Shown here one piece after another: positions 17,501-26,192 of a DNA stretch of 64,000 nt. The DNA comes from Anoxybacter fermentans. GTDB lineage: Bacteria; Bacillota; Halanaerobiia; DY22613. The stretch's first letter is position 1, and the number at the start of each line of letters is the position of its first letter. The DNA lies in NCBI RefSeq assembly GCF_003991135.1, contig NZ_CP016379.1, forward strand, positions 1,240,001 to 1,304,000, given 5' to 3'. Under the pieces are notes generated by a model. The model was not told the origin of the DNA. It made no database searches and worked only from the letters and a program-made list of their open reading frames with translations. The position numbers were made by a program, and so were the translations under genes.

Positions 17501-19530
17501 AAAGTCTGAGTATCAGGATCAAACTTATCAACCAGGTCACCGACTGCAGTATATGTCAGTCCATCACCATCTGGATCAGTTGCAGATATAGTGAAAGATA
17601 ATGTTTCGGTTTCATTAATTGTTTTGTCTCCAATCGGTTGCAAAATCGGAGCCCGGTCAACATTATTTACTGTAATTGTTATTGTTTTTTCAATATCTAT
17701 CTGACCATCGCTTACATTAACGGTCAAAGTATAAGATCCAGCATCATCATAAGTTGGTGTCCAATCGAATGTTAAATTACCAAGATCAACCTTATCCTTA
17801 AGATCGCCACTGACATTATATGTTAATTCTTCACCATCTGGATCAGTTGCTGCTATACTGAAAGTCAATCTTTCATTTTCATTAACCGTTTTATCCTCAA
17901 GTAAATCAAATTCAGGAGGTCTATTAACATTAATTACTGTAATAGTTATTGTTTCACTAACCTCTACATTACCATCACTAACGGTAAAAGTCATAGTATA
18001 AGATCCAGCATCATCATAAGTTGGTGTCCAGCTAAAAGTTTGAGTATTTACATCAAATTTATCGGTCAAATCACCACTAACACTGAATGTTAGATCATCA
18101 TTATCAGGATCAGAAGCATATACAGTAAAAGTTAATTCTTCTGCTTCTTTAACAGTTTTGTCCCCTATAGTAGCAATTACTGGAGGTTCATTTTTATTAT
18201 ATTTATAGAGGACAGTAACTCCACGATTGATCAATGTCTGGATTACTGAGTCAATAGCCAAATTAAGACCTTCATTACCCATTAAGGTAACTTCCTTTAA
18301 ATTAATCAGTTCAAGTAAAACACTTATATCGGTAATTTGATTATTATGTAGATATAGTTTTTCTAAATTAGTTAAATTTGCCAAACCACTTATATCCTTA
18401 ATCTGATTATCACTTAGATCCAATTCTTTTAATGAAGTTAACCTGCTCAAATCACTAATATTAATTATTGAATTATTACTGAGATTAAGTTTTTCTAATG
18501 ATATCAAAGTAGTCAGAGGAAGAAGATTATTGATTTGATTATTACTCAAATCAAGTTCCTTCAAATTATCATACTGCCAGACCAGTTCCGTAATATCACT
18601 AATCTGATTATTACTTAAATTAAGTTTCTCTAAATTTTTTAATTTATCCAAAGCACTAATGCTGGTAATCTGATTTCCACAAAGATCAAGTTCTTTTAAA
18701 TTTGTTAACAGAGATAAAGCACTTATATCACTTATATTGTTATTATTGAGCATCAGTTTCTCTAAAGTTGTAAGTTTGGATAATTTTTGAATGTCACTAA
18801 TCAAGTTCCCACCAAGGTTTAGAACTGTTAGACTTTTACCTGCAAGCCAGACCAGATCATCAACATTATTAATCTGATTATTACTAAGATTAACCTCTTG
18901 TAAATTTTTCAGATTCGATAAAACAGTTATATCTTTTATCTCATTATAACTAAGGTAAAGATACTTCAAATTTGTTAATCCAGACAGATTAGAAATGTCA
19001 CTAATACCAGTTCTACTGAGATTTAACCGGGTTAAAGCAGTTAAATTTTCTATTCCTTTTAATGACTTAATCTCCATAACAGAAGCATCAAGTGAATCTA
19101 ATCCTTTAACATCCTCTTTTGTAATAGATCCAACAGGCTTATTAATTGCTTTCCGTACGGCTTTTTCAAGATTAGAATCCTCAAAAACAATTATTTCAGT
19201 AACATATTCTTGATTTTTACCTGTAAAATTTACATTATTATCATCTTTAGATACAACCCGTTTGATAGGTTCAAAAACCCATCCCTGTTTGGATGGAGTA
19301 ATGGTCACAGTACCCTTTAATCCAGATAATTTCCAATAACCGGAGTTATCTGTCTTGGTTCTAGCATTAGTTTCCCCAGATGCTGTTATAGTAACATCTG
19401 AAATACCTTCTCCACTCTGATCTATAATTTTACCTGAAACTGTATAAGAACGTTTTATAAAACACCCATTTAATAATAAAGCCAATCCGATAATCAAAAT
19501 ATAAAATGCTAAAAATCTCCTCTTAAACAA
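14506..19530 (-). CDS. Giant multidomain surface lipoprotein: LRR, eight Ig-like repeats, CARDB, InlB repeat, WD40-like propeller
   Basis: About 1674 residues, beginning most likely at TTG 19530 because GGAGG lies 8 nt before it and overlaps the alternative GTG. A hydrophobic signal ends in the lipobox LLNGC (Cys about 23), so the protein is exported and lipid-anchored. Domains in order: a carboxypeptidase-regulatory-like beta fold (about 30-105), an internalin-type LRR block (about 110-445), eight Ig/cadherin-like modules each starting PPVLDPIGDK or similar (about 450-1200), a CARDB-like domain, an InlB-type repeat (YTLTVNISGQGTVEKNPDQ) and about six PD40/TolB-like blades (NIYVVDADGSNLTRLTSD) at the C-terminus. 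Likely role is binding or adhesion; the ligand is unknown. It lies 26 bp downstream of a shorter LRR lipoprotein with the same LRR cap. Confidence 0.85.
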   Translation of the reverse strand: MFKRRFLAFYILIIGLALLLNGCFIKRSYTVSGKIIDQSGEGISDVTITASGETNARTKTDNSGYWKLSGLKGTVTITPSKQGWVFEPIKRVVSKDDNNVNFTGKNQEYVTEIIVFEDSNLEKAVRKAINKPVGSITKEDVKGLDSLDASVMEIKSLKGIENLTALTRLNLSRTGISDISNLSGLTNLKYLYLSYNEIKDITVLSNLKNLQEVNLSNNQINNVDDLVWLAGKSLTVLNLGGNLISDIQKLSKLTTLEKLMLNNNNISDISALSLLTNLKELDLCGNQITSISALDKLKNLEKLNLSNNQISDITELVWQYDNLKELDLSNNQINNLLPLTTLISLEKLNLSNNSIINISDLSRLTSLKELDLSDNQIKDISGLANLTNLEKLYLHNNQITDISVLLELINLKEVTLMGNEGLNLAIDSVIQTLINRGVTVLYKYNKNEPPVIATIGDKTVKEAEELTFTVYASDPDNDDLTFSVSGDLTDKFDVNTQTFSWTPTYDDAGSYTMTFTVSDGNVEVSETITITVINVNRPPEFDLLEDKTVNENERLTFSIAATDPDGEELTYNVSGDLKDKVDLGNLTFDWTPTYDDAGSYTLTVNVSDGQIDIEKTITITVNNVDRAPILQPIGDKTINETETLSFTISATDPDGDGLTYTAVGDLVDKFDPDTQTFNWTTGYFDAGTYTITFTVTGSELSTSETITITVNNVDRPPVLNPIGNKTVDEYSELSFVVTANDPDNEPITYSVSGLPSGATINSQTGEFSWTPTIDDIGTYTATFTAASNGAEDSETITIEVKDVEFAPVLDPIGDKTAYENEELTFTVTATDLDQDPLTYSVSGDSKVTDKFDPATQTFSWIPTYNDEGTYTITFEVRDNKGNTDSETITITVIVDHPPVLDPIGDKSVDEYSELSFIVTASDPDGDPITYSVSGLPSGATINSQTGEFSWTPTIDDIGTYTATFTATSNTKSDSEIITIVVNDVEFPPVLDPIGDKSVNENEELTFTVTATDLDQDLLTYSVSGDSKVTDKFDPATQTFSWIPTYDDAGTYTITFKVSDGKGNTDSETITITVNNVDRPPVLSTIGDKTVDAGQGLSFTVTANDPDGDPVTYSAAGLPQGATFDTSTGSFSWTPTIDDLGSYTVTFTAEANGQSDSETITINVYGAKLEIIDLSISATTVEQDDTATASITVKNNGNKDAGSFDISWDIYQNGSLIGELGLDDTVSGGLAVGAEITVQKTVDGSSFAVGTYELKPVVDPTGNENGPVSDLSATFSIIKPQYTLTVNISGQGTVEKNPDQTTYEEGTDVTLTAKPAAGWFFDHWEGGPIDTSTTNPETVTMNSDITVTAVFTSLNLPNKLTFISLQDSSNGEIYYLDANNILVRLTNNTNLIEEKPQWHPYKSKILFEAYDTSEGNSNIYVVDADGSNLTRLTSDYANEKSPVWAPGGDKIAFVSDQEGNDDIYVMNEDGTSLLRLTLNDYDDEAPTWSPEGSYIAYVSQGNIWKIKADGSNNISLTGGTVVDGVCANPKWSPDGTKIVFEANGDIWAIEFNGSADPYSSWNIVQVTTNIADDRSPSWSPDGSMLAFISKRDGGDYDIYTISSVGSIDGAGLSAKRLTESAASDLDPVWSIDGTMIAFVSDRDGEYEIFVMDKDGLNEWQVTYNLTDDSYPVWGP
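16308..17393 (-). repeat. Tandem duplication, 543-bp period, inside the lipoprotein gene
   Basis: Landmark stretches recur exactly 543 bp apart, for example the sequence beginning agtaacttttgaatcacc at 16444 and 16987, and ttgtcggagtccagct at 16671 and 17214. One unit encodes two Ig-like modules (181 residues); modules 4+5 and 6+7 are the two copies. Unit boundaries are approximate. Confidence 0.85.
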
Positions 19531-19556
19531 AACTATCACCTCCTATCAAACCAATA

Positions 19557-21122
19557 TTAACCATCACATAAAACTTTGACCCCTCTTTGCCGTAACGTAT
19601 CAATTACCTGGCTTGCTGGAGACCCTTGTGATAAATCAAGGTTAGGATTGTCCATAATATTAACTATCTGCAGACTACTTAAATCAAGTAAAACATATAT
19701 ATCAATAATTTGATTGCTTTCGAGATATAAATTTTCTAATTTATTTAAATTACTCAAACCATCAATAACCTCAATCACATTATGACTAAGATCTAACTCT
19801 CTTATATTAGTTAATTCACCCAGAACTCCAATATCACGAATTTGATTGTAAGAAAGATTGATTTTTTCCAATTGAGTTAAAACATGTAAAACATTAATAT
19901 CTCCAATCTGATTACCACTGAGATCAATCTCTTTTAAGTTACCATCTCCTAACCAGACCAAACCATCAATATTACTCAACTTATTTTCACTTAGATCAAG
20001 CTTTTCCATGTTTTTTAAGTTAAAATATTCAAAAACACTTATATCATCAATCTGATTACCACTGAGATCAAGTTCTATTAAATTCGTTAAGTCCGATAAA
20101 TCTCTAATATCATTTATCTGATTATCGGAAAGTGTAAGTTTATTTAAAGCAGTCAATCCAGACAAAACTGAAATATCAGTTATAAGATTACCTGCCAGGT
20201 TTAACTCAGTTAAATTTTTTAATTTCAAAGAGGTAATATCGCTAATCAGATTATTACTCAAATCAAGCTGCTCTAAGTTTATTAAATTAGCTAATGGACT
20301 AATATTACTAATTGAGTTAGATCTTAAGTCAAGATAAACTAAATTGCTCAATTCAGCTAAATAACTGATGTCAGAGATATTGTTGTCAGATAAATCTAAC
20401 CAGGTCAAAGATGTTAAATATTCAATTCCTTCCAGAGAATCTATTGATATATATGATGCATCAAGAGAATATAAATCTTTTACATCTTCTGGCATAATTG
20501 GGCCAGTTGGCTTATTAATTGCATCTCGAACTGCTCGCTCAAGATTAGGATCAGCAAATTTTATCCCTGTTATCGCAATCTCTTCAACAAATATAGCTTT
20601 AACTTCTTTATTTCCATCCATATAAATTGTAGTTGGATTTTTTTCTTTTTCAGTTACATCTCCATCCCAGCGATCAAAAATCCAGTTATCTGCTGGTTGA
20701 GCAGTTAATGTCACTTTTGTTCCTATTTTATAATTTTCACCTTCAGGATCTACAGTAACTGTACCTTCCCCAATAGTATCAATATTCAGTATAAAGGTAG
20801 CATCTTCATCAATCTCAAATACAGCAATAACATTATTATTTTTATCTACAGTGATATTAACCGGATTTGTACTTCCAGTTATATCTCCCTTCCAACTTTT
20901 AAATTTCCAGCCTTCCTCAGGTATTGCATTTAAAGTTACTTTAGTTCCCTTTTCATAAAGTGATTGATCTGGATTTTTCGTAACTTTTCCCTTACCCTCT
21001 GCAGCTATATTTACTTTAAAAAAACGCATAAGTTCATTAAATTCATTCGTAGATGAACAACCAGCTAAAATCCCTACCATAATGAAAAAGAGTACAATAC
21101 CTATTACTTTCTTTTTATTCAT
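19557..21122 (-). CDS. LRR lipoprotein with InlB-type repeats
   Basis: 521 residues. The signal peptide MNKKKVIGIVLFFIMVG ends in the lipobox LAGCSS (Cys about 22). Two InlB-type beta repeats follow (about 35-185: VNIAAEGKGKVTKNPDQSLY and LNIDTIGEGTVTVDPEG), then an internalin-like LRR domain of about 13 repeats built on the pattern NLxxLDLSxNxIxDI. The LRR cap FADPNLERAVRDAINKP is closely similar to that of the larger downstream lipoprotein, so the two are paralogues in one operon, 26 bp apart. Such proteins usually bind other proteins or polysaccharides at the cell surface. No catalytic domain is seen. Confidence 0.85.
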   Translation of the reverse strand: MNKKKVIGIVLFFIMVGILAGCSSTNEFNELMRFFKVNIAAEGKGKVTKNPDQSLYEKGTKVTLNAIPEEGWKFKSWKGDITGSTNPVNITVDKNNNVIAVFEIDEDATFILNIDTIGEGTVTVDPEGENYKIGTKVTLTAQPADNWIFDRWDGDVTEKEKNPTTIYMDGNKEVKAIFVEEIAITGIKFADPNLERAVRDAINKPTGPIMPEDVKDLYSLDASYISIDSLEGIEYLTSLTWLDLSDNNISDISYLAELSNLVYLDLRSNSISNISPLANLINLEQLDLSNNLISDITSLKLKNLTELNLAGNLITDISVLSGLTALNKLTLSDNQINDIRDLSDLTNLIELDLSGNQIDDISVFEYFNLKNMEKLDLSENKLSNIDGLVWLGDGNLKEIDLSGNQIGDINVLHVLTQLEKINLSYNQIRDIGVLGELTNIRELDLSHNVIEVIDGLSNLNKLENLYLESNQIIDIYVLLDLSSLQIVNIMDNPNLDLSQGSPASQVIDTLRQRGVKVLCDG

Positions 21123-21168
21123 TAATTATTTTCCCCCTTTTTTAAACACATCAAAAAATATCTAAAAG

Positions 21169-21202
21169 AGGGTGTAAAGTACAGTTATTGTCCTTGCACC
21201 CT
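21169..21202 (-). terminator. Probable terminator of the beta-barrel gene
   Basis: AGGGTG / CACCCT with extra pairing inside, 2 bp beyond the stop codon at 21205; minus strand continues CTTTTAGA. Moderate strength. Confidence 0.6.
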
Positions 21203-21204
21203 GT

Positions 21205-22077
21205 TTATAACATAAAACTTAAACCTGTCATAAAATAATTATTTCCATCTTTTTCTGCCTCTTTTTTATATTCACAACTGATCGTAAAACGTCTAAACAA
21301 TTTTTTCTCTCCTCTGATTATAATCCAATTGTTATAAGAATCATCTGTATTAATAATAATATTGGAAGTTAGCTTTACCGTATTAACAGGTTTAAATTCC
21401 ACTATATTTTCTAAATGTAAATTATCCATATCTTTGTCCTTTTCATAATAACCATATAAAATATAATTTGTCTGTTCATTTATGACATTTTTATATGCCA
21501 CTTTCAAATTAAACCGAATATTATTAAGATCATCAATGAAAAAGGTTCCTAAATGCCCCTTAAAAGAATGCTTTGAATTCATATTATATGTAAATCCACT
21601 TTCTAAACGTTTTATAATAATTCCCTCTTGATAAAAGTATAATTGAAAATTATTATGTAATGTTAGTTTTTTGTTTAAAATTTTATCAGATAATAATTTT
21701 ATGCTTGGAACAATTAAATCATCCTGTATAAAATAAAACCCTACCATCCCTGATAAAGCGAATGTTTCTCTATTTATTACTCTCTGCTTAAGTTGAAAAA
21801 TTTTATAGTTTTCCTGGGAAGATGAGTAATAATATAACTCCGAATTTCTTAAAATGCCGTAATTAAAATAAAACTCAGTATCAGATCCATTGTCCACCTT
21901 TTTTCCAGAGTCATACTCTAAAATTTTTGTATAAAATTCTAATTTACCATGTTTTAAATCATATTTTATCTCAGCCGTATCCATAAAATCTTCCCAGTAA
22001 TAAATATTCCGGGCAGCAGTCTCAGAAGTCAATGCTAAAACTAAAATTATAAAAATAGCAAAAATATTTTTTTTCAT
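21205..22077 (-). CDS. Probable outer-membrane beta-barrel protein of unknown function
   Basis: 290 residues from the ATG at 22077 (MKKNIFAIFIILVLALTS), preferred over the ATG 15 bp upstream because GGAGGT lies between them. A cleavable signal peptide is followed by alternating polar/aromatic strands throughout (for example YFNYGILRNSELYYYSSS and FTISCEYKKEA) and a terminal phenylalanine-containing strand (YFMTGLSFML). This pattern is typical of outer-membrane barrels and fits a diderm Firmicute. No specific family was recognised. It precedes the two LRR lipoproteins on the same strand, with a probable terminator between. Confidence 0.6.
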   Translation of the reverse strand: MKKNIFAIFIILVLALTSETAARNIYYWEDFMDTAEIKYDLKHGKLEFYTKILEYDSGKKVDNGSDTEFYFNYGILRNSELYYYSSSQENYKIFQLKQRVINRETFALSGMVGFYFIQDDLIVPSIKLLSDKILNKKLTLHNNFQLYFYQEGIIIKRLESGFTYNMNSKHSFKGHLGTFFIDDLNNIRFNLKVAYKNVINEQTNYILYGYYEKDKDMDNLHLENIVEFKPVNTVKLTSNIIINTDDSYNNWIIIRGEKKLFRRFTISCEYKKEAEKDGNNYFMTGLSFML

Positions 22078-22308
22078 AATTGTAACCTCCATGATTGTTA
22101 AAAGTATGGACCTAGATAATTTTTTCGACGTATTATTTATATTTCCTTCAATTGTCTCATAGGAAAATAGTCCTTATACATAAAAAGTTAGTATATCCAC
22201 AATTTCTAACCAAAGAAGTCATCCTCTTTACTGAAAGAATTTCCCGAAGGAATTAAAAACCTGTATTTAGAAATATATAAAACAAATAAAAAAGGAGATA
22301 ATGATTAA

Positions 22309-22668
22309 ATGTCAATAAAAATTCGAGAAATTTATTATCACGCTGTATGCTTTGTCACTCTAATTTTCTGTATCTTTGCCCTTACAGGTATGGCCAACAT
22401 TATAACTGACATTTTTTCCCTTCCTCAATTTATATTCCCTCAAAAATGGAAATATTTAAGCGTTTTAGCCAATTAGAACCTGATTTAAAAAAATAAAATC
22501 ACTTTTGAAGAATGGTTTGAAGAAAAACAAAAACTTTAGATTATGCAGGAAAAGAAAAACCGGATTCATCGCCTGACAACAAGTCTAAGTAGATCTATTA
22601 CACTTCTTTTAATCTCACTACCTCTATATATCTACCACTAGCGAAGGGTCAGAAAACTTGAAAATTAA
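22309..22668 (+). pseudogene. Decayed gene for a small membrane protein
   Basis: The ATG at 22309, 11 nt after AAAGGAG, begins MSIKIREIYYHAVCFVTLIF with one membrane segment. The frame shifts at about 22450-22460 to IFKRFSQLEPDLKK, stops, and shifts again to EEWFEEKQKL. It then carries an in-frame TAG (about 22538), continues as IMQEKKNRIHRLTTSLSRSI with a second membrane segment ending PLYIYH, and meets another TAG where Trp is plausible. It ends RRVRKLEN at 22668. Stitched together, the pieces read like one protein of about 115 residues with two transmembrane helices and a charged middle. The family was not identified. Confidence 0.65.
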
Positions 22669-22860
22669 CAACAAAATTGAGTAATATACCCTAAGACATA
22701 CCACCAGGCTGTTGAAAAAGGGGGTTTAGACAATTTGCTCCCCCAGGGAAACAGAAAATTTCTTCCGCTACCGGACGCTCCGCCGTCCCGACTGCACGCC
22801 CTTAAAAGTTAAGGCTTCCGCTCTCCTGACTTTAGCCTTGACTTATACGCTTCAGAAATT

Positions 22861-22925
22861 ATATTTAGTTTTTCTGGCAGTGCACGAACAACTCTCTAAA
22901 TAAAGAAAGGTTTGTCAACAAGCTC
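22861..22925. repeat. Second repeat type, copy 1
   Basis: ATATTTAGTTTTTCT followed by CAGTGCACGAACAACTCTCT and TTTGTCAACAAGCTC. It shares this order of blocks with 23162-23242. Together with the sequence from 22706 (GGCTGTTGAAAAAG, roughly inverse to the TTTGTCAACAAGC at its end) it may form a 220-bp element with short terminal inverted repeats. The stretch 22690-22860 between has no gene. Confidence 0.55.
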
Positions 22926-22948
22926 GGGGATTCTCCTCTTTTTTTTAT

Positions 22949-23162
22949 TTACAAAAAGCTAATTTTTCGCTTCTTGAGAAATTTTTCGAATCATCTAAAG
23001 CTCGATTTACGCCGAAATAAGGCTTCCTAATCAAAGAGCCCTTCTGACTCTTAGAACTAGCTCATCACATCCTGTGATGAGGCCTTATTTCGTCGGAAAT
23101 CTCGCAAAGATTTGACGAAAAATTTCTATATCACTCAAAATTAGCTTTTTGCAGTATAATCA
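22949..23162. repeat. Palindromic intergenic repeat, long form (copy 2)
   Basis: Ends ACAAAAAGCTAATTTTTCGC and GCAGTATAATCA. A-type left arm, B-type right arm, with the two apical hairpins of the long form (CCTAATCAAAGAGCCC and CTCATCACATCCTGTGATGAG, the second written in part). It is embedded between two copies of a different repeat. Confidence 0.85.
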
Positions 23163-23242
23163 TATTTAGTTTTTCTACTTTCTAAAGCTGAGTACCAGTG
23201 TGCGAGCAAGTCTCTAAAAAAGAAGGACTTATCAACAATCTC
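23162..23242. repeat. Second repeat type, copy 2
   Basis: ATATTTAGTTTTTCT, CAGTGTGCGAGCAAGTCTCT and CTTATCAACAATCTCA repeat the block order of 22861-22925 with an 18-bp insertion after the first block. It abuts the palindromic repeat directly. Confidence 0.5.
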
Positions 23243-23266
23243 ATGGCATACCCTAAGGTATGTCCA

Positions 23267-24427
23267 CTATTTTCCAAATAAAATCCTACCCAACATTGGT
23301 CGGTGGATTCGTATTGCCTGTTTCGGACAAAGTTCTTGACAACAAAAACAGCGAATACATTTATCCAGATCAGCATTTACACCCTTTTCCAACTTCTGAA
23401 TCACCTGAGGTGGACAGCTTCTAATACAATCCCCACATTGAACACAAATCTCCGGATCAAAAACCGGCTTTGGCCTGAGAAGACCGGTCATCCACTTTGC
23501 TAAAGGTTTAGGCAACCTCCGTTCCAATAATTTAGCCGAATAATCTATGTTCGGTGAATTAAAGTTTTCAGGTTTAAGCCTTCCGATTGGATCTCCCAGA
23601 AGCTGAACATCTTTTAATTCATAACCTAAACCTCTTTTTTTGGCCATCTTAATAGTAGGAATCTTTTCAGGTTTAATCTTGACCAATTCAGCCATCACCA
23701 CATCAAGAGCAAAAGGATTTGGACTCACCAATAAAGTATTCAATTCTATAGGTTTACCACCCGATGGCCCTTCTCCCTCCATTCCAATTATTCCATCCAT
23801 TATAGTCAATCCGGGAGAAACAAATAAAGCAATATCAATCAATGCATCAGCAAAATCATCAATTTTTTGCATATTTAAATGATACTCTGCTTTCAAGAGT
23901 CCTGGAATAGCACCAAATAAGTTCTTAACCCCGCCGGTCATTTTCGTTAATCCATGGGTTTTTAGCTTAGGCAGGTTAATAATCAAATCAGCATTTTTAA
24001 TATACTTACCAACAGTAACATTTTTTAAAATTTTACCTTCAGGAAAGGAATGTTTCACAAATCCAAACTCCCAATTTAATTCTGCACCGGTAGCAACTGC
24101 CACAGCTTCCATCCCAGTCCTGCGGTAAACCCGCTGCAGCAGAGTCCTATTAAACGGCCCACCAGGACTATCTCCAATAATAGCCTTTCCATCTGCTTCA
24201 TGCACCAATTCCGCAACAGCATGCACCACAGCAGGATGGGTAGTGGCTGCTTCTTCCGGTTTTTTTGCCATCAGTAAATTAGCTTTCAAAAGTACTTTTT
24301 GTCCTGGTTTAACGAAAGCTCTAATTCCACCCCAGGGCTCTAATCCATCTTTCAAACGTTCTTTAATCAAATTAACTTCATAACGATTACAATACAATAT
24401 CATAACACGATTATCCTTCAAATTCAT
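23267..24427 (-). CDS. DUF362 protein with C-terminal 2x[4Fe-4S] ferredoxin domain
   Basis: 386 residues. The DUF362 domain (about 25-300) shows VLLKANLLMAKKPEEAATTH, GDSPGGPFN and INLPKLKTHGLTKMTGGVKN. The C-terminus has two cluster motifs, CVQCGDCIRSCPPQ and CIRCFCCQELCPKQ. Family members are presumed iron-sulfur proteins of anaerobes; the reaction is unknown. The gene stands alone between palindromic repeats. Its stop follows a small palindrome, CATACCCTAAGGTATG at 23247-23262. Confidence 0.88.
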   Translation of the reverse strand: MNLKDNRVMILYCNRYEVNLIKERLKDGLEPWGGIRAFVKPGQKVLLKANLLMAKKPEEAATTHPAVVHAVAELVHEADGKAIIGDSPGGPFNRTLLQRVYRRTGMEAVAVATGAELNWEFGFVKHSFPEGKILKNVTVGKYIKNADLIINLPKLKTHGLTKMTGGVKNLFGAIPGLLKAEYHLNMQKIDDFADALIDIALFVSPGLTIMDGIIGMEGEGPSGGKPIELNTLLVSPNPFALDVVMAELVKIKPEKIPTIKMAKKRGLGYELKDVQLLGDPIGRLKPENFNSPNIDYSAKLLERRLPKPLAKWMTGLLRPKPVFDPEICVQCGDCIRSCPPQVIQKLEKGVNADLDKCIRCFCCQELCPKQAIRIHRPMLGRILFGK

Positions 24428-24540
24428 TTTATCTCATACTCCCTTTCCAAAATGTTAACTTTCCGGTCATTATTTTTATCTTTTTGTTTCTAAGTTCCAT
24501 TTATAAGTCAAAAAATCCTTCTTAAAATTTTAAATAAATA

Positions 24541-24726
24541 TGATTAAACTGCAAAAAGCTAATTTTTCGCTTTATAAAGAAATTTTTCGAACCATCTAAA
24601 GTTCGATTTCAATGACTTGCTTAGCTCATCAATCCTCATATGAGGCCATTCTTTTCAATCTCTCACTAAGATGGTTAAACGAAAAATTTCTATAGCGCTC
24701 AAAATTAGCTTTTTGCAGTTTAATCA
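24541..24726. repeat. Palindromic intergenic repeat (copy 3)
   Basis: TGATTAAACTGCAAAAAGC at the left and GCTTTTTGCAGTTTAATCA at the right are exact inverse copies over 19 bp. A-type left and B-type right arm. The apex (CAATGACTTGCTTAGCTCATC onward) is a shortened and diverged version of the long-form hairpins. It ends 11 bp from the permease stop codon. Confidence 0.9.
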
Positions 24727-24737
24727 TTAAAAAGATT

Positions 24738-26180
24738 TTATTTTTGTTTTTTATTCTGATTTTTAATAGGATAGCCACCTAAAAACGACGCATACTCCAC
24801 ATGTCGTAATTCATCTTTAAATTTAAAAGTTGCATGAGCATGACCAGAAAGAAAATAATAACCGGTAATTAGTACCAGCCATCCTATTCCAGAGTAAATA
24901 CCAATTCTCTGTTCCGGAATAAACCAGAGAGTGATAAGCACTCCAACTAACAAAATGGCCGCCAACCATGATGTATAAGGATAACCCGGCATTTTATATT
25001 CCAACTCTCCCTTAGCCCGCTCTTCTAAAATAGGACGATAAAAAATATGTGTTATAGAGATGAGCATCCAAATAAACATAAATCCAAAGGCAGAAATTCC
25101 AGTGATGTAAAGAAAAGCACTCTCTGGTGAGATATAATAAACCAGTACACCAACATAAAGAAAAAAAGTACTGGCAAGTACCGCATAAGTAGGTACTTTC
25201 GTCTTTTCATTTACTTTCCCCAAAATGGGAGGAGTAAAACCACTTTTAGCCAGAGAATATAACATTCGTGAACTAGTGTATAAACCACTATTCATACTTG
25301 ACAGAGCAGCGGTAATAACTACAAAATTCATAATAGTAGCTGCACCCGGTATTCCTATCCTATCAAAAACCAATACAAAAGGACTTCCAGATAACCCAAC
25401 ATTTTTCCAGGGAATAACACCTACTAATATAGCGATAGAACCAACATATAAAATTAAAGTTCTAGCTACAATTCCGTAAATAGCTTTTGGTACATCCTTC
25501 TTGGGATTTTCAGTTTCCCCTGCTGCCACTCCAATTACTTCCGTTCCTCCGTACCCAACCATTACCATAACCATGGAAAGTATTAGTCCTGAGATTCCCC
25601 GGGGAAAGAATCCTCCATATTTGACATAATTGGTTGTACCAATTGGTTTACCTATTATCCCAAAAATGAAACTAGCTCCAACAAGAATAAATAATATTAT
25701 AGCTGCAACTTTAATAAAGGAAAACCAAAATTCAAACTCACCAAATGATTTTACATTTCTAAGATTGACCCAGGTCATGGCTATAGAAAAAATAATTCCA
25801 AAAATCCAACCATACTGTCGTGGAAACCAGTATGACATATAAGTCGAAGCCGCTACAATCTCTGCAGCCATGACTACAACCCAGGAGAGCCAATATGTCC
25901 ATCCTACTATATAACCTGCATATGGGTGAAGTGCTTCTGCTGCATAAACCCTAAATGACCCCGGGACTGGATTGGCTACAGACATTTCCGCCAACGCTAA
26001 CATTACAAGCATCATGATCGCCCCGCCCAAGGCATATGCCAGAATTACACTTGGGCCAGCTAATTTTACAGTAGCACCACTTCCTAAAAACACACCTACT
26101 CCAATAACGCCTCCGATAGAAATCATGGTCAAATGTCTGGAAGTAAGACCACGTCCTAATTCCTCATTTTTACTTGCCAT
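24738..26180 (-). CDS. APC-family amino-acid permease
   Basis: 480 residues with about 12 membrane segments. The N-terminal GLTSRHLTMISIGGVIGVGV and GYGGTEVIGVAAGETENPKK near 210-230 are signatures of the AAT/APC amino-acid permeases (GABA, lysine, aromatic and related substrates). It imports an amino acid by proton symport; the substrate cannot be named from sequence. The ATG at 26180 (MASKNEELGRG) is chosen over 26198 because GGGAGG lies 10 nt before it. That ribosome site is part of a hairpin (26193-26232). Confidence 0.88.
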   Translation of the reverse strand: MASKNEELGRGLTSRHLTMISIGGVIGVGVFLGSGATVKLAGPSVILAYALGGAIMMLVMLALAEMSVANPVPGSFRVYAAEALHPYAGYIVGWTYWLSWVVVMAAEIVAASTYMSYWFPRQYGWIFGIIFSIAMTWVNLRNVKSFGEFEFWFSFIKVAAIILFILVGASFIFGIIGKPIGTTNYVKYGGFFPRGISGLILSMVMVMVGYGGTEVIGVAAGETENPKKDVPKAIYGIVARTLILYVGSIAILVGVIPWKNVGLSGSPFVLVFDRIGIPGAATIMNFVVITAALSSMNSGLYTSSRMLYSLAKSGFTPPILGKVNEKTKVPTYAVLASTFFLYVGVLVYYISPESAFLYITGISAFGFMFIWMLISITHIFYRPILEERAKGELEYKMPGYPYTSWLAAILLVGVLITLWFIPEQRIGIYSGIGWLVLITGYYFLSGHAHATFKFKDELRHVEYASFLGGYPIKNQNKKQK

Positions 26181-26192
26181 AACAAAAAAACC

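Noticed and set aside
18200-21000. Regular short repeats of about 66 bp that might suggest a CRISPR array
   Set aside because: They are imperfect, lie in frame and encode leucine-rich repeats; there are no constant repeats with unique spacers.
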